Of a DNA stretch of 64,000 nucleotides, positions 29,903 through 39,452 are shown in pieces (the stretch's first letter is position 1; every line of letters starts with the position of its first letter). A program made the position numbers and the translations under genes. The stretch comes from Luminiphilus sp. (GTDB lineage Bacteria; Pseudomonadota; Gammaproteobacteria; Pseudomonadales; Halieaceae). The stretch is taken from assembly GCA_012270045.1 (NCBI GenBank), contig JAAXJC010000165.1:1-64000 (forward strand). Direction: 5' to 3'. The notes below the pieces were generated by a model that did no database searches, was not told the origin of the DNA, and saw nothing but the letters and a program-made list of their open reading frames with translations.

Positions 29903-32803
29903 ATGCAGACAGGCACTGAAACCGGAACGTCAACAGCAGCAACGGCCCCCGCCCCGGCAGCGGGACCAGAGACCAGCCCATCGGGGCGACTGCAGGCAAC
30001 GGCGCCCGGGCAATTGCGAGTCATCAAACGCAACGGCACCGTCACAAGTTTTGAAGACAGCAAAATATCGGTAGCCATTACCAAGGCGTTTCTCGCCGTG
30101 GAAGGAGGCACCGCAGCGGCGAGCAGCCGTATCCACGAAACAGTGGCCAAACTGACCGAACAGGTGGTCGGAACCTTCAAGCGACGCATGCCCTCGGGCG
30201 GCACGCTACACATTGAAGATATTCAGGACCAGGTGGAACTGGCCCTGATGCGCGCGGGTGAGCACAAGATAGCACGGGACTATGTCATCTACCGTGACCA
30301 GCGCGCCCGTGAACGGGCCGCCAAGGCGGCTCTGTCTCCGGAAAGCCAGGCTGCCGCCAGCAGTATCAATGTCGTGCACCCGGACGGCAGCAAGCAGCCG
30401 CTGGACATTGAGCGGGTAAGAACAATTGTGTCTGAAGCCTGCGCCGAACTGGCCGATGTCAGTGAGTCGGCGATCATCGATGAAGCCCTGCGCAACCTGT
30501 ATGACGGAGTGTCCTCGGAAGAGGTCAGCACCGCCCTGGTTATCACGGCGCGAACCATGATCGAGCAGGACCCCAACTACAGTTACGTAGCGGCCCGACT
30601 GCTGCTGGACAACCTGCGCTCCGAGGCACTGATGTACCTCGGCGTGGCCGACAGCGCTACGCAGCAGGACATGGAACAGCGATACAGTGAGGCGTTGGCG
30701 GCATTTATCCAGCGCGGGGTAGCCCTGGAGTTGTTGTCACCCGAACTGCAGGACTTCGACCTGGAGGCACTGGGCGAGGCGCTGCTGCCCGAGCGGGATT
30801 TGCAGTTCAGCTACCTTGGTCTGCAAACACTTTACGACCGGTATTTCATCCATGCGGATGAAACCCGCATCGAATTACCCCAGGTGTTTTTTATGCGGGT
30901 GGCAATGGGGCTTGCCATTCGTGAGGACGATCGCAATGCCCGGGCGATAGAGTTTTATCAACTGCTCTCATCATTTGATTACATGAGTTCCACGCCCACG
31001 CTGTTCAACTCGGGCACCCTGCGTTCCCAGCTGTCCTCCTGCTACCTGACCACAGTCCCGGACGATCTGTTCGGCATCTACGGCGCCATCCAGGACAACG
31101 CTATGCTGTCCAAATTTGCCGGCGGCCTGGGCAATGACTGGACGCCGGTTCGCGCTTTGGGCTCCTACATCAAGGGCACCAATGGCAAGAGCCAGGGCAT
31201 CGTGCCGTTTCTGAAAGTGGTCAACGACACGGCGGTGGCGGTCAACCAGGGCGGCAAGCGCAAGGGCGCCGTCTGTGCCTATCTGGAAACCTGGCACCTG
31301 GACATCGCGGAGTTTCTGGAACTGCGCAAGAACACCGGCGACGACCGGCGCAGAACCCACGATATGAACACCGCCAACTGGATTCCAGATCTGTTCATGA
31401 AACGGGTTTTCGAAGATGGCGACTGGACGCTGTTTTCACCCAATGAGGTTCCCGATCTACACGACCTGTATGGCAAAGCCTTTGAGGATCGCTACACCGA
31501 GTACGAGGGGCTCGCTGCGGCCGGCAACATTCGGGTCCACAAGACGATCAAAGCCCAGGCACTGTGGCGAAAAATGCTGGGCATGATTTTTGAGACCGGT
31601 CATCCCTGGATGACGTTCAAGGACCCCTGCAACCTTCGCTCACCCCAGCAACACGTCGGCGTCGTGCATTCTTCCAATCTGTGCACGGAAATTACACTGA
31701 ATACCTGTGCGGACGAGATAGCGGTGTGTAACCTGGGTTCCGTCAACCTGCCCCAGCACATTGAAAACGGCCAACTCAATCTCGAGAAATTACGCAGCAC
31801 CGTGCGCACGGCCATCCGCATGCTCGACAACGTAATCGACATCAACTACTACTCGGTGCCCCAGGCCGAGCAGTCCAATATGCGCCATCGCCCCATCGGC
31901 CTGGGCATCATGGGCTTCCAGGACGCCCTGTACAAAATTGATGTGTCCTATGCCTCTGAGGATGCAGTCAGCTTCGCCGACCGCTCCATGGAAGCGGTCA
32001 GTTACTACGCCATCGAGGCCTCCAGTGAACTGGCGACGGAGCGGGGAAGCTACTCAAGTTACGAGGGCTCTCTTTGGAGCCAGGGGATCTTCCCACTGGA
32101 TTCACTGGACAAACTGATCGAAGAGCGGGGCGAGGCCTACATAGAGGTCAACAAGGACACCAGCCTGGATTGGCCGACCCTGAAGAGCAAGGTAGCTGCC
32201 CAGGGTATGCGCAACTCCAACTGCATGGCCATTGCGCCCACGGCCACCATCGCCAACATCACCGGCGTGTCCCAGTCCATTGAGCCCACGTACCAGAATC
32301 TCTATGTCAAATCGAACCTGTCAGGGGAATTCACGGTGGTTAACCCCTACCTCGTGCAGGATCTGAAGGGTCGGGGCCTCTGGGACAAGGTGATGGTCAA
32401 TGACCTGAAATATTACGATGGCTCAGTGCAATCCATAGACCGAATACCGGAGGACCTGAAGGCCAAATATGCAACGGCCTTCGAGGTAGAGCCCCGCTGG
32501 CTGGTCGACAGCGCCAGCCGTCGCCAGAAGTGGATAGACCAGGCTCAGTCACTGAATCTGTATATCAACAACGCCAGCGGCAAAAAGCTGGACGTTACCT
32601 ACCGGATGGCCTGGTACAGCGGCCTCAAGACCACCTACTACCTGCGCAGTTTGGCGGCCACCGGGACGGAAAAATCGACGGTGGAATCCGGCAAGCTCAA
32701 TGCCGTGTCCTCCGGCGCCGGGGAAGCTCCAGTAGCAGCCCAGCCCGCGCCAGTGCCCAAGGCCTGCTCCCTGGATGATCCGGACTGCGAAGCCTGTCAG
32801 TAA
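29903..32803 (+). CDS. nrdA: Class Ia ribonucleoside-diphosphate reductase alpha subunit with two N-terminal ATP-cone domains
   Basis: ATP-cone 1 LRVIKRNGTVTSFEDSKISVAITKAF and ATP-cone 2 VVHPDGSKQPLDIERVRTIVSEAC; catalytic motifs (SSNLCTEITLN); C-terminal CSLDDPDCEACQ. Confidence 0.97.
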   Translation: MQTGTETGTSTAATAPAPAAGPETSPSGRLQATAPGQLRVIKRNGTVTSFEDSKISVAITKAFLAVEGGTAAASSRIHETVAKLTEQVVGTFKRRMPSGGTLHIEDIQDQVELALMRAGEHKIARDYVIYRDQRARERAAKAALSPESQAAASSINVVHPDGSKQPLDIERVRTIVSEACAELADVSESAIIDEALRNLYDGVSSEEVSTALVITARTMIEQDPNYSYVAARLLLDNLRSEALMYLGVADSATQQDMEQRYSEALAAFIQRGVALELLSPELQDFDLEALGEALLPERDLQFSYLGLQTLYDRYFIHADETRIELPQVFFMRVAMGLAIREDDRNARAIEFYQLLSSFDYMSSTPTLFNSGTLRSQLSSCYLTTVPDDLFGIYGAIQDNAMLSKFAGGLGNDWTPVRALGSYIKGTNGKSQGIVPFLKVVNDTAVAVNQGGKRKGAVCAYLETWHLDIAEFLELRKNTGDDRRRTHDMNTANWIPDLFMKRVFEDGDWTLFSPNEVPDLHDLYGKAFEDRYTEYEGLAAAGNIRVHKTIKAQALWRKMLGMIFETGHPWMTFKDPCNLRSPQQHVGVVHSSNLCTEITLNTCADEIAVCNLGSVNLPQHIENGQLNLEKLRSTVRTAIRMLDNVIDINYYSVPQAEQSNMRHRPIGLGIMGFQDALYKIDVSYASEDAVSFADRSMEAVSYYAIEASSELATERGSYSSYEGSLWSQGIFPLDSLDKLIEERGEAYIEVNKDTSLDWPTLKSKVAAQGMRNSNCMAIAPTATIANITGVSQSIEPTYQNLYVKSNLSGEFTVVNPYLVQDLKGRGLWDKVMVNDLKYYDGSVQSIDRIPEDLKAKYATAFEVEPRWLVDSASRRQKWIDQAQSLNLYINNASGKKLDVTYRMAWYSGLKTTYYLRSLAATGTEKSTVESGKLNAVSSGAGEAPVAAQPAPVPKACSLDDPDCEACQ

Positions 32804-32836
32804 TAGCCAACCACGTTGAACTGAGGAGAACATACG

Positions 32837-34108
32837 ATGCTCAGCTGGGAAGAATACAACACCGAAGAAGCCATAGCCCCCGCCGTGCCCAAGGCGCAGC
32901 CAGCGGTAGTCGCAGAGACCGCTACGCCGCAGCCGGAACCCGCGGTCGCGCCGCCAGGCAATGACATCAGTAAAGGCGTTGCCGCTGATGCGGAGGCCGC
33001 TGCCATCATGGCCGAGAACGTAGAGCGGGCCAAATCCGCCATCGACCAAATTGATGTCGCGCCCGGCCTGGAAGAACTGGAGATGGGCGCTGCTAGGGTG
33101 AGCGTGGACGAAAAGGCCATGATCAACTGCCGGGCTGACCTGAACCAGTTGGTGCCCTTCAAGTACGACTGGGCCTGGCAGAAATACATCGATGGTTGCG
33201 CCAACCACTGGATGCCCCAGGAAATCAATATGACGGCGGATGTTGCCACCTGGAAGGACCCAGAGGGCCTTTCAGACGACGAGCGGCGTATCGTCATGCG
33301 CTCGCTGGGCTATTTCTCCACCGCGGACTCCCTGGTGGCAAACAATCTGGTACTGGCCATCTACAAGCTCATTACCAATCCCGAGTGCCGGCAATACCTG
33401 CTCAGGCAGGCCTTTGAGGAGGCCATCCATACCCATGCCTATCAATATTGCATTGAGTCACTGGGCATGGATGAAGGGGAAGTATTCAATATGTACCGCG
33501 AGGTGCCTTCGGTGGCGGCCAAGGCTACCTGGAGTCTCAGCCACACCCACAGCCTGTCAGATCCGAACTTCCGCACCGGCACTCTGGAGACAGACCAGGA
33601 GTTGCTGCGCAACCTGATAGGCTTCTACTGTGTAACCGAAGGCATCTTTTTCTACTGCGGCTTTACCCAGATCCTCTCCATGGGTCGGCGCAATAAAATG
33701 ACCGGCGTCGCCGAGCAGTTCCAGTACATCCTTCGTGATGAATCAATGCACCTTAACTTTGGTATTGACGTCATCAATCAAATCAAACTGGAAAACCCCC
33801 AACTCTGGACCAGCGAGTTTCAGCAGGAGGTGATTCAGATGATCCTTGAAGGCACAGAACTGGAAATCGCCTACGCCAGGGACACCATGCCCCGGGGTGT
33901 GCTGGGCATGAACGCAGCGATGATGGAAGAGTATCTGCAGTTTATCTGCAATCGCCGCCTCACCCAGGTGGGTCTGCCCGAGCAATTCCCGGGGGCACAG
34001 AACCCATTCCCCTGGATGTCGGAAATTATGGATCTGCGCAAGGAGAAGAACTTCTTTGAAACGCGGGTTATCGAGTACCAGACAGGCGGCGCCCTGAGCT
34101 GGGATTAG
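32837..34108 (+). CDS. nrdB: Class Ia ribonucleoside-diphosphate reductase beta subunit with Ala/Pro-rich N-terminal extension
   Basis: [32 protein letters not shown] metal ligands; downstream of nrdA. Confidence 0.97.
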   Translation: MLSWEEYNTEEAIAPAVPKAQPAVVAETATPQPEPAVAPPGNDISKGVAADAEAAAIMAENVERAKSAIDQIDVAPGLEELEMGAARVSVDEKAMINCRADLNQLVPFKYDWAWQKYIDGCANHWMPQEINMTADVATWKDPEGLSDDERRIVMRSLGYFSTADSLVANNLVLAIYKLITNPECRQYLLRQAFEEAIHTHAYQYCIESLGMDEGEVFNMYREVPSVAAKATWSLSHTHSLSDPNFRTGTLETDQELLRNLIGFYCVTEGIFFYCGFTQILSMGRRNKMTGVAEQFQYILRDESMHLNFGIDVINQIKLENPQLWTSEFQQEVIQMILEGTELEIAYARDTMPRGVLGMNAAMMEEYLQFICNRRLTQVGLPEQFPGAQNPFPWMSEIMDLRKEKNFFETRVIEYQTGGALSWD

Positions 34109-34130
34109 CCCACAAGCACCGCTTCAAGAG

Positions 34131-34160
34131 ACCCGCAGCTTGCCACTGCGGGTTTTTTTT
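34131..34160 (+). terminator. Rho-independent terminator downstream of nrdB
   Basis: acccgca gcttgccac tgcgggt followed by ttttttt. Confidence 0.9.
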
Positions 34161-34204
34161 GGTCTTTGCTCAGTGCCAGAGGGCGAGAGGGTCACTCGGC
34201 CGAT

Positions 34205-36301
34205 TCAGTCACTACCGCCCAAGTCAAACTGATAGCCCGGCAGGGAATCGAGTATGGCGCGGCCGTACTTTTTGGTCAGCACGCGACGGTCCAGCAGCGT
34301 TATCTGTCCCCGGTCATCTTCGGTACGCAACAGCCTGCCACTGGCCTGCACCAGGCGCAGGGCAGCATCCGGCACACTGATTTCCATGAACGGGTTGCGG
34401 CCCAGTTGTTCCAGCAGTTCGGCGTGGGCCGCTTCCCGTGGGTTGTCGGGCACAGCGAACGGAAGCTTGGCAATGACCACGTGGTCGCAGTAGGCGCCCG
34501 GCAAATCGATACCCTCGGCAAAGCTGGCCAGGCCCATGATCATGCTGGGGGTGCCCGCATCAACGTGTTCCCGGTGCCTGTCCAATAGCTGTGCTTTGCT
34601 CAGACTGTCCTGCACCAGCACGGCATGGTCCAGGAGACCCGAAACCCCCTCCACCACCGCTTCCATCTGGCGACGGGAACTGAAGAGCATCAATACCGCC
34701 CAGTCCCCGGCTATCACTTCGGGCAGCTTTTCTATGATCTCCTGGGTATGAGCTTCGCTGTCCCCCGGATCGGTGGCCAATACAGGCACAGTAAATTTGG
34801 CCCGCCTGGCATCAAAAGGGCTCTCGACCCGCTTGTAGGCGGCATCCTCCGGTAAGCCGCTCATGGCCACCAGACGATTGAAGCTGCCCAGGGCTGACAG
34901 GGTGGCAGAGGTCATAACGACACCGGCAGCACGGCGCCACAAATGCTGGTTCAGCAGGTCACGGGCGAGTACCGGACTGGCCATAAACACCACGCCCTCC
35001 CCGCTTCTGGAGGCAGGACGTAACCACCGGGCCCAGGGCTCTTCCAGATCCGGCGCCTCGGCTTCCCGGTAAGATCGCCACAGTTCCAGCTGCCCCTGTG
35101 CCCGGGCGACCATGGCCTGGGCATTGCCCAGCCAGTTGTCCACGGTATCTCTGAGCTGCACTTCTGCCTCTTCCCGGCGGCTGTCCAGGGTCGCCTCCAG
35201 ACGCTGGGCAAGTTCCAACTGCCGTTGCCATTGCTCAACCAGAGCTCCGGCGTGACTGCGCAGCGCCTCGGGAACAACACCCAGGGGAAACCGATATTCA
35301 GCACTTTGATCTGCCTGCTGTTCCAGATAGGACTGGGCCCACTGGGCCACCTCATCATTGAGCTGGGCCGTGTCCGCCAGTGCCGTCAGTAAGTCGCCGG
35401 GCAAACTGACCAGATCCGTAAATTCAGTAAGTGCCTGCTGCTCGTTGCCCAGCCATTGGCTTGTCTCGCGCAATGCCTGCCGCGTTGAGGGTGTGCGCGA
35501 AGCCAGGGTAAATTGCTCAAGGCACTTCTCCGCCAGTTGGTGCCCCTCATCAAAGATGAAAATACAATCTTCCGGAGGCGGCAGAATGACACCCCCCCCA
35601 AATTTCAGGTCAGCCAGCACCAGGTTGTGATTAGCCACCACAACGTCTGCTTCCTGCAGTCCGTCCCGGGCACGGAAAAAAGGACACTGGTTGATAAAGC
35701 CACAGCGTCGACCACCGCATTGCACGGCGTCGGTGGTCACCAGCCGGCGCAGTGCGTCATCAACCGCGCCCGGCCAGCGGTCCAGGTCCCCATCCCAATG
35801 ACTGCCCGCCATGGCCTCCACCATGGATTCCATGACCGGCAGGGCGTCCTCCACGGCGAGATCTGCCACCTCATCGGGATACAGTGGGATAAGCGCAGGC
35901 ACTGTCGCTCCTGCAAGGTGATGATCAATTTTCTGCAGGCAGGCATAGCGGCCCCGACCTTTAGCCAGGCTGACCGTAAAGTCGAGGCCACTGTGGGTCA
36001 GGATATCCGGCAGGTCCCGATATAAAAGCTGCTCCTGCAGCGCCACCGTCGCAGTAGCGATGACAAGTGTCTTGTGCCGGGCCCTGGCCACAGGCAGGGC
36101 CGCCACGGTGTAGGCAATAGTTTTTCCCGTGCCGGTACCCGCCTCCACCACCGCAATGGGTTGGGGCGCATCCGGGTCACCCAGGGCATTGGCTACTTCG
36201 GCGATCATCTGCCGCTGACCCCATCGCGGCTTCAGTTGCCGCTTGGTTACCAGCGTCTGGTAGGCCTCACGAATGCTGGCCTTCAGGGTGTCATCCAGCA
36301 A
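34205..36301 (-). CDS. dinG: ATP-dependent DNA helicase DinG family
   Basis: VVEAGTGTGKTIAYTVAALPVA; FeS cysteines (YACLQ...CGGRRCGFINQCPFFRAR); DEGH box (FDEGHQLAEKC). Confidence 0.93.
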   Translation of the reverse strand: MLDDTLKASIREAYQTLVTKRQLKPRWGQRQMIAEVANALGDPDAPQPIAVVEAGTGTGKTIAYTVAALPVARARHKTLVIATATVALQEQLLYRDLPDILTHSGLDFTVSLAKGRGRYACLQKIDHHLAGATVPALIPLYPDEVADLAVEDALPVMESMVEAMAGSHWDGDLDRWPGAVDDALRRLVTTDAVQCGGRRCGFINQCPFFRARDGLQEADVVVANHNLVLADLKFGGGVILPPPEDCIFIFDEGHQLAEKCLEQFTLASRTPSTRQALRETSQWLGNEQQALTEFTDLVSLPGDLLTALADTAQLNDEVAQWAQSYLEQQADQSAEYRFPLGVVPEALRSHAGALVEQWQRQLELAQRLEATLDSRREEAEVQLRDTVDNWLGNAQAMVARAQGQLELWRSYREAEAPDLEEPWARWLRPASRSGEGVVFMASPVLARDLLNQHLWRRAAGVVMTSATLSALGSFNRLVAMSGLPEDAAYKRVESPFDARRAKFTVPVLATDPGDSEAHTQEIIEKLPEVIAGDWAVLMLFSSRRQMEAVVEGVSGLLDHAVLVQDSLSKAQLLDRHREHVDAGTPSMIMGLASFAEGIDLPGAYCDHVVIAKLPFAVPDNPREAAHAELLEQLGRNPFMEISVPDAALRLVQASGRLLRTEDDRGQITLLDRRVLTKKYGRAILDSLPGYQFDLGGSD

Positions 36302-37504
36302 TCAACGGGCCTCCAAAGCGCGACGCAGGGGATTGGCGTACATCGCCAGTGCCAACGCCCGGTGGGCCTCGGGCAGCGCATCAATACGCGCGTGGAATTC
36401 ATCTCGGCTTACAGTGCCCCGGTGAATGGTAAGGGCGGGTCGCTCATCCGTTTGCTCCAGCCGCTGCCAGGCCCACAGCGCTGTTTCGAACAGGCGATAA
36501 CGAGCCACAATCTGGCTGTCGATCGCCTGCACAACCGCGTCCACATCCGTTGCTTCGCTGGTCAGAGGAGTCCCGAAACTAAGGTGAACACGTCCCTTCT
36601 GTCCGGTGATACCCCTGCCAATGGACAACACATCCTCCTGCTCGGCTTTGATGTAGCCACTCCCGGCCGCGCGCTCAGCTGCCTTGGCGCCGTCACAGGG
36701 ATCCAATTCATAGGCAATGGCGACAGGGACAATACGCAGTTCCATCAACAGGTCAGCGACGCTTTCGGTCTGTCGGTCCCGGGCCAGGGAGAGCATTTTG
36801 ATCACGGCAGGTTCGGTACTGTCGACGCCGTCCTTGGCACGACCCTCTCGCTGGGCCAGCCAGATCGGGCCATGATTGCCGGCAATCATGGTACGGATGA
36901 ATTGGGCCAGGTGACGTGAGGCAGCCAACAGCTCCCGGGGCCCGGACAGTGCCCGCCTGACAATGAAACTCTTATTGAGACGCATCAGGTCCGCAACCCA
37001 GCGCTCTTTCAGCAAATTGTCGCCGATGGCGATCATAACGGTGCGGTGTCCAGCCTCGTGCAGCATGCGGTTGGTGAGCGCGGGGTCCAGGGTGATGTCC
37101 CTGTGATTGCTGATGAACAACCACGACTGCCCCGGGTCGAGTTGTTCCAGCCCCTCGACACTGAGTTCAGCGGTCTCGGAAATCATGTTGTCGAGCAGGG
37201 GCTTGACCTCCATCTGCACCGCGTCGATGTTGGTCAGGGCCCTGAAGCGCCCGCGCAACCAGCGCCCCACCAGCCAGCGGGTCAGTCCGGGCAGCCAGCG
37301 GTGCAGGGGTCCGAGTTTCCAGGCGGCCAGCGCATTGGCGAGGCCCGGGTCCTGTTGGAGTCTGCTGATCACAGCTGGCACCTCATCGTCCCGATAGGGA
37401 CGGATGTCAGCGAATGTGTCTTTGGCTTCATCCATTGTTGTCTGCATATCCTGGGCACGTGTTGGGGGGCCATCACCGGCAGATTGCTGCGCCAAAGGGT
37501 CCAA
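36302..37504 (-). CDS. PlsC/PlsB-like glycerolipid acyltransferase
   Basis: FISNHRDITLDPAL (HX4D-type motif) and IWLAQREGRAKDG (EGR motif). Confidence 0.85.
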   Translation of the reverse strand: MDPLAQQSAGDGPPTRAQDMQTTMDEAKDTFADIRPYRDDEVPAVISRLQQDPGLANALAAWKLGPLHRWLPGLTRWLVGRWLRGRFRALTNIDAVQMEVKPLLDNMISETAELSVEGLEQLDPGQSWLFISNHRDITLDPALTNRMLHEAGHRTVMIAIGDNLLKERWVADLMRLNKSFIVRRALSGPRELLAASRHLAQFIRTMIAGNHGPIWLAQREGRAKDGVDSTEPAVIKMLSLARDRQTESVADLLMELRIVPVAIAYELDPCDGAKAAERAAGSGYIKAEQEDVLSIGRGITGQKGRVHLSFGTPLTSEATDVDAVVQAIDSQIVARYRLFETALWAWQRLEQTDERPALTIHRGTVSRDEFHARIDALPEAHRALALAMYANPLRRALEAR

Positions 37505-37567
37505 GATTCTGCTACCCTCCCCCGCCGTGGTGAAAGACCCACTGTTGATGACTGTCGAGGATTTGAA

Positions 37568-37792
37568 ATGGACGCTTCAAGCGCGCTCTTGATGACCCTG
37601 GGGGCTGCGACCCTGCTCACCAGCTGGATTCTACTACTCATCGTCTCCTGGCGAGAGGACTACGCCTGGGGGCTATTTTCCCTGCTTTTGCCCCCCGCCG
37701 GCTATACCTATGGCCTATTTCGCTTGGACAAGGCGGGCCAGAGCCTGCTTTTGGCCCTGATCGGCTGGGTGTTGATCTATCTGGGCTGGTGA
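37568..37792 (+). CDS. Small two-TM hydrophobic membrane protein of unknown function
   Basis: MDASSALLMTLGAATLLTSWILLLIVSWREDYAWGLFSLLLPPAGYTYGLFRLDKAGQSLLLALIGWVLIYLGW; ATG start inside the longer ORF-track entry. Confidence 0.7.
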   Translation: MDASSALLMTLGAATLLTSWILLLIVSWREDYAWGLFSLLLPPAGYTYGLFRLDKAGQSLLLALIGWVLIYLGW

Positions 37793-37841
37793 CGCGCTAT
37801 AAAGCCACCGCAAGGCGTACTCAGCCGCGGACAAATCTACG

Positions 37842-37870
37842 TTGACACTGGGCCGCGCTTTTTGGACAAT
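37842..37870 (+). promoter_or_regulatory. Sigma70-type promoter for rpsT (TTGACA-N17-GACAAT)
   Basis: Perfect -35, 4/6 -10, 17-bp spacer, about 40 bp upstream of rpsT. Confidence 0.65.
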
Positions 37871-37909
37871 CCGCGGCTCTTTTTCTGACCCCTTCCCTGG
37901 AGAGTCCCT

Positions 37910-38179
37910 TTGGCCAATTCACCCCAAGCCCGAAAGCGCGCCCGTCAGAACGACAAGCGCAGGGCACACAACGCCAGCCTTCGATCGCTGGTCCGAACAA
38001 AGATCAAGCAGGTTATCGCAGCGGTGAATACCGGTGACGCCGAAGCCTCCAAGGCTGCCTTCGCCCAGGCCGAGCCCGTTATCGATAAAATGGTGTCCAA
38101 GGGCATCATGGCGAAGAACAAGGCAGCCCGGCACAAGAGCCGGCTCAACGCCAAGGTCAAGGCCCTCGCCAGCAGCTGA
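37910..38179 (+). CDS. rpsT: 30S ribosomal protein S20; TTG start codon
   Basis: (M)[34 protein letters not shown]; the codon before GCC AAT TCA is TTG. Confidence 0.98.
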   Translation: MANSPQARKRARQNDKRRAHNASLRSLVRTKIKQVIAAVNTGDAEASKAAFAQAEPVIDKMVSKGIMAKNKAARHKSRLNAKVKALASS

Positions 38180-38183
38180 GGCC

Positions 38184-38462
38184 TTAATCACCCGTCAGGC
38201 GCGCCTCGAGATGCTCGTTAATCGCCTTTTCCAGTTGCCTGCGAAAGGGTCGCGCCAGTAACCCCAGTTTGATGGTACCCCGGGCAGTCTGCTTCGACAC
38301 AACCACCGAGCCCTCGTAGCCCTGCCCGGAGAAGTCCAGGCGATCAGCATCCCGGGTCAGGACAGCACCAATGCTGACCAGGTAATCGGCGAGCTCTTGC
38401 AACGCCTGACGGCGTTCTTCGTCAGATAACCGGTGTTCCCTGTCGATATCGATCCGGCTCAT
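38184..38462 (-). CDS. Putative polyhydroxyalkanoic-acid-system family protein (PHA granule region)
   Basis: MSRIDIDREHRLSDEERRQALQELADYL...LDFSGQGYEGSVVVS...KAINEHL, general pattern of the family; not verified by search. Confidence 0.6.
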   Translation of the reverse strand: MSRIDIDREHRLSDEERRQALQELADYLVSIGAVLTRDADRLDFSGQGYEGSVVVSKQTARGTIKLGLLARPFRRQLEKAINEHLEARLTGD

Positions 38463-38528
38463 GCAGAGACCTCCAGTGCCCCAAATCCTTGTTTATCAAC
38501 TGACCCACTCGCCGCTGCAAGGATCGCC

Positions 38529-39401
38529 ATGTCAGCACTGAGCGATACCGACGCGAGCCAACGCTTCCTGTTTGCAGACGCGGACATCCGCGGGGAATCA
38601 GTTGTGCTGGATACCGCGCTTCAGCAGGTCCTTGCCCGGCACGATTACAGCGCAACGGTCAGAGCGCTGCTGGGTGAGTTTGCCGCTGCCGTGGTACTGA
38701 TCAGCAACAATCTGAAATATCGCGGCAGAATCACCCTGCAGGCCCGCAGCTCCGAGTCACTCAGTCTGGTCATGGTGGAATGTACCAGCGATTTGCAGAT
38801 TCGTGGTATCGCTAGAGGACAACTGGACGCTGTCGCGGCGGCCCCTTTGGACCTGCTGCGAGGTGGTCAACTGGTGATCACTATGGAGCGTGAGCAGAAC
38901 CAGCGCTATCAGGGTATCGTCGCGCTGGGTTCGGGTTCCCTGGCCGGCGCCCTGGAAGATTATTTCCAGCAGAGTGAGCAGTTGCATACCCGCTTCTGGC
39001 TGGCTGCCACAACGGAACGCGCGGCAGGGATGATGCTACAGCAGCTCCCCGCCCAGCGCCGTCAAACGGCCGAAGCCCGGGAAGACCAGTGGCAGACCGC
39101 CTGTGTACTGGCCGACACAGTGACCCCAACCGAGCAGCTGGAACTGCCTCCAGCCACCCTGCTCCACCGTCTTTTCCACGAGACACCCGTGCGCATTTTT
39201 GAACCCCGGCCGGTGATGTTTGGCTGCCCCTGTTCCAGGGAGCGCAGCCTGAATGCCCTGTCACTGCTACCGGAGGCAGAGCAGGCAGAACTGCTGGCTG
39301 AGCAGGGCTGTATCACCATGGATTGCGAAATCTGCGGTGCGCAGTACCGCTTCGTCCAAACGGATATTCCCGCGCTCGCGGAAAAAGGTCGCGTGCATTA
39401 A
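38529..39401 (+). CDS. hslO: Hsp33 redox-regulated chaperone; start at MSALSDTDASQRFLF
   Basis: FGCPCSRERSLNALSLL...DCEICGAQYRF zinc-binding CxC/CxxC. Confidence 0.96.
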   Translation: MSALSDTDASQRFLFADADIRGESVVLDTALQQVLARHDYSATVRALLGEFAAAVVLISNNLKYRGRITLQARSSESLSLVMVECTSDLQIRGIARGQLDAVAAAPLDLLRGGQLVITMEREQNQRYQGIVALGSGSLAGALEDYFQQSEQLHTRFWLAATTERAAGMMLQQLPAQRRQTAEAREDQWQTACVLADTVTPTEQLELPPATLLHRLFHETPVRIFEPRPVMFGCPCSRERSLNALSLLPEAEQAELLAEQGCITMDCEICGAQYRFVQTDIPALAEKGRVH

Positions 39402-39452
39402 ACTCTCACCCCCTTGCGGATTCCAGACACTCGAAGATTATGGACAGTCAAA

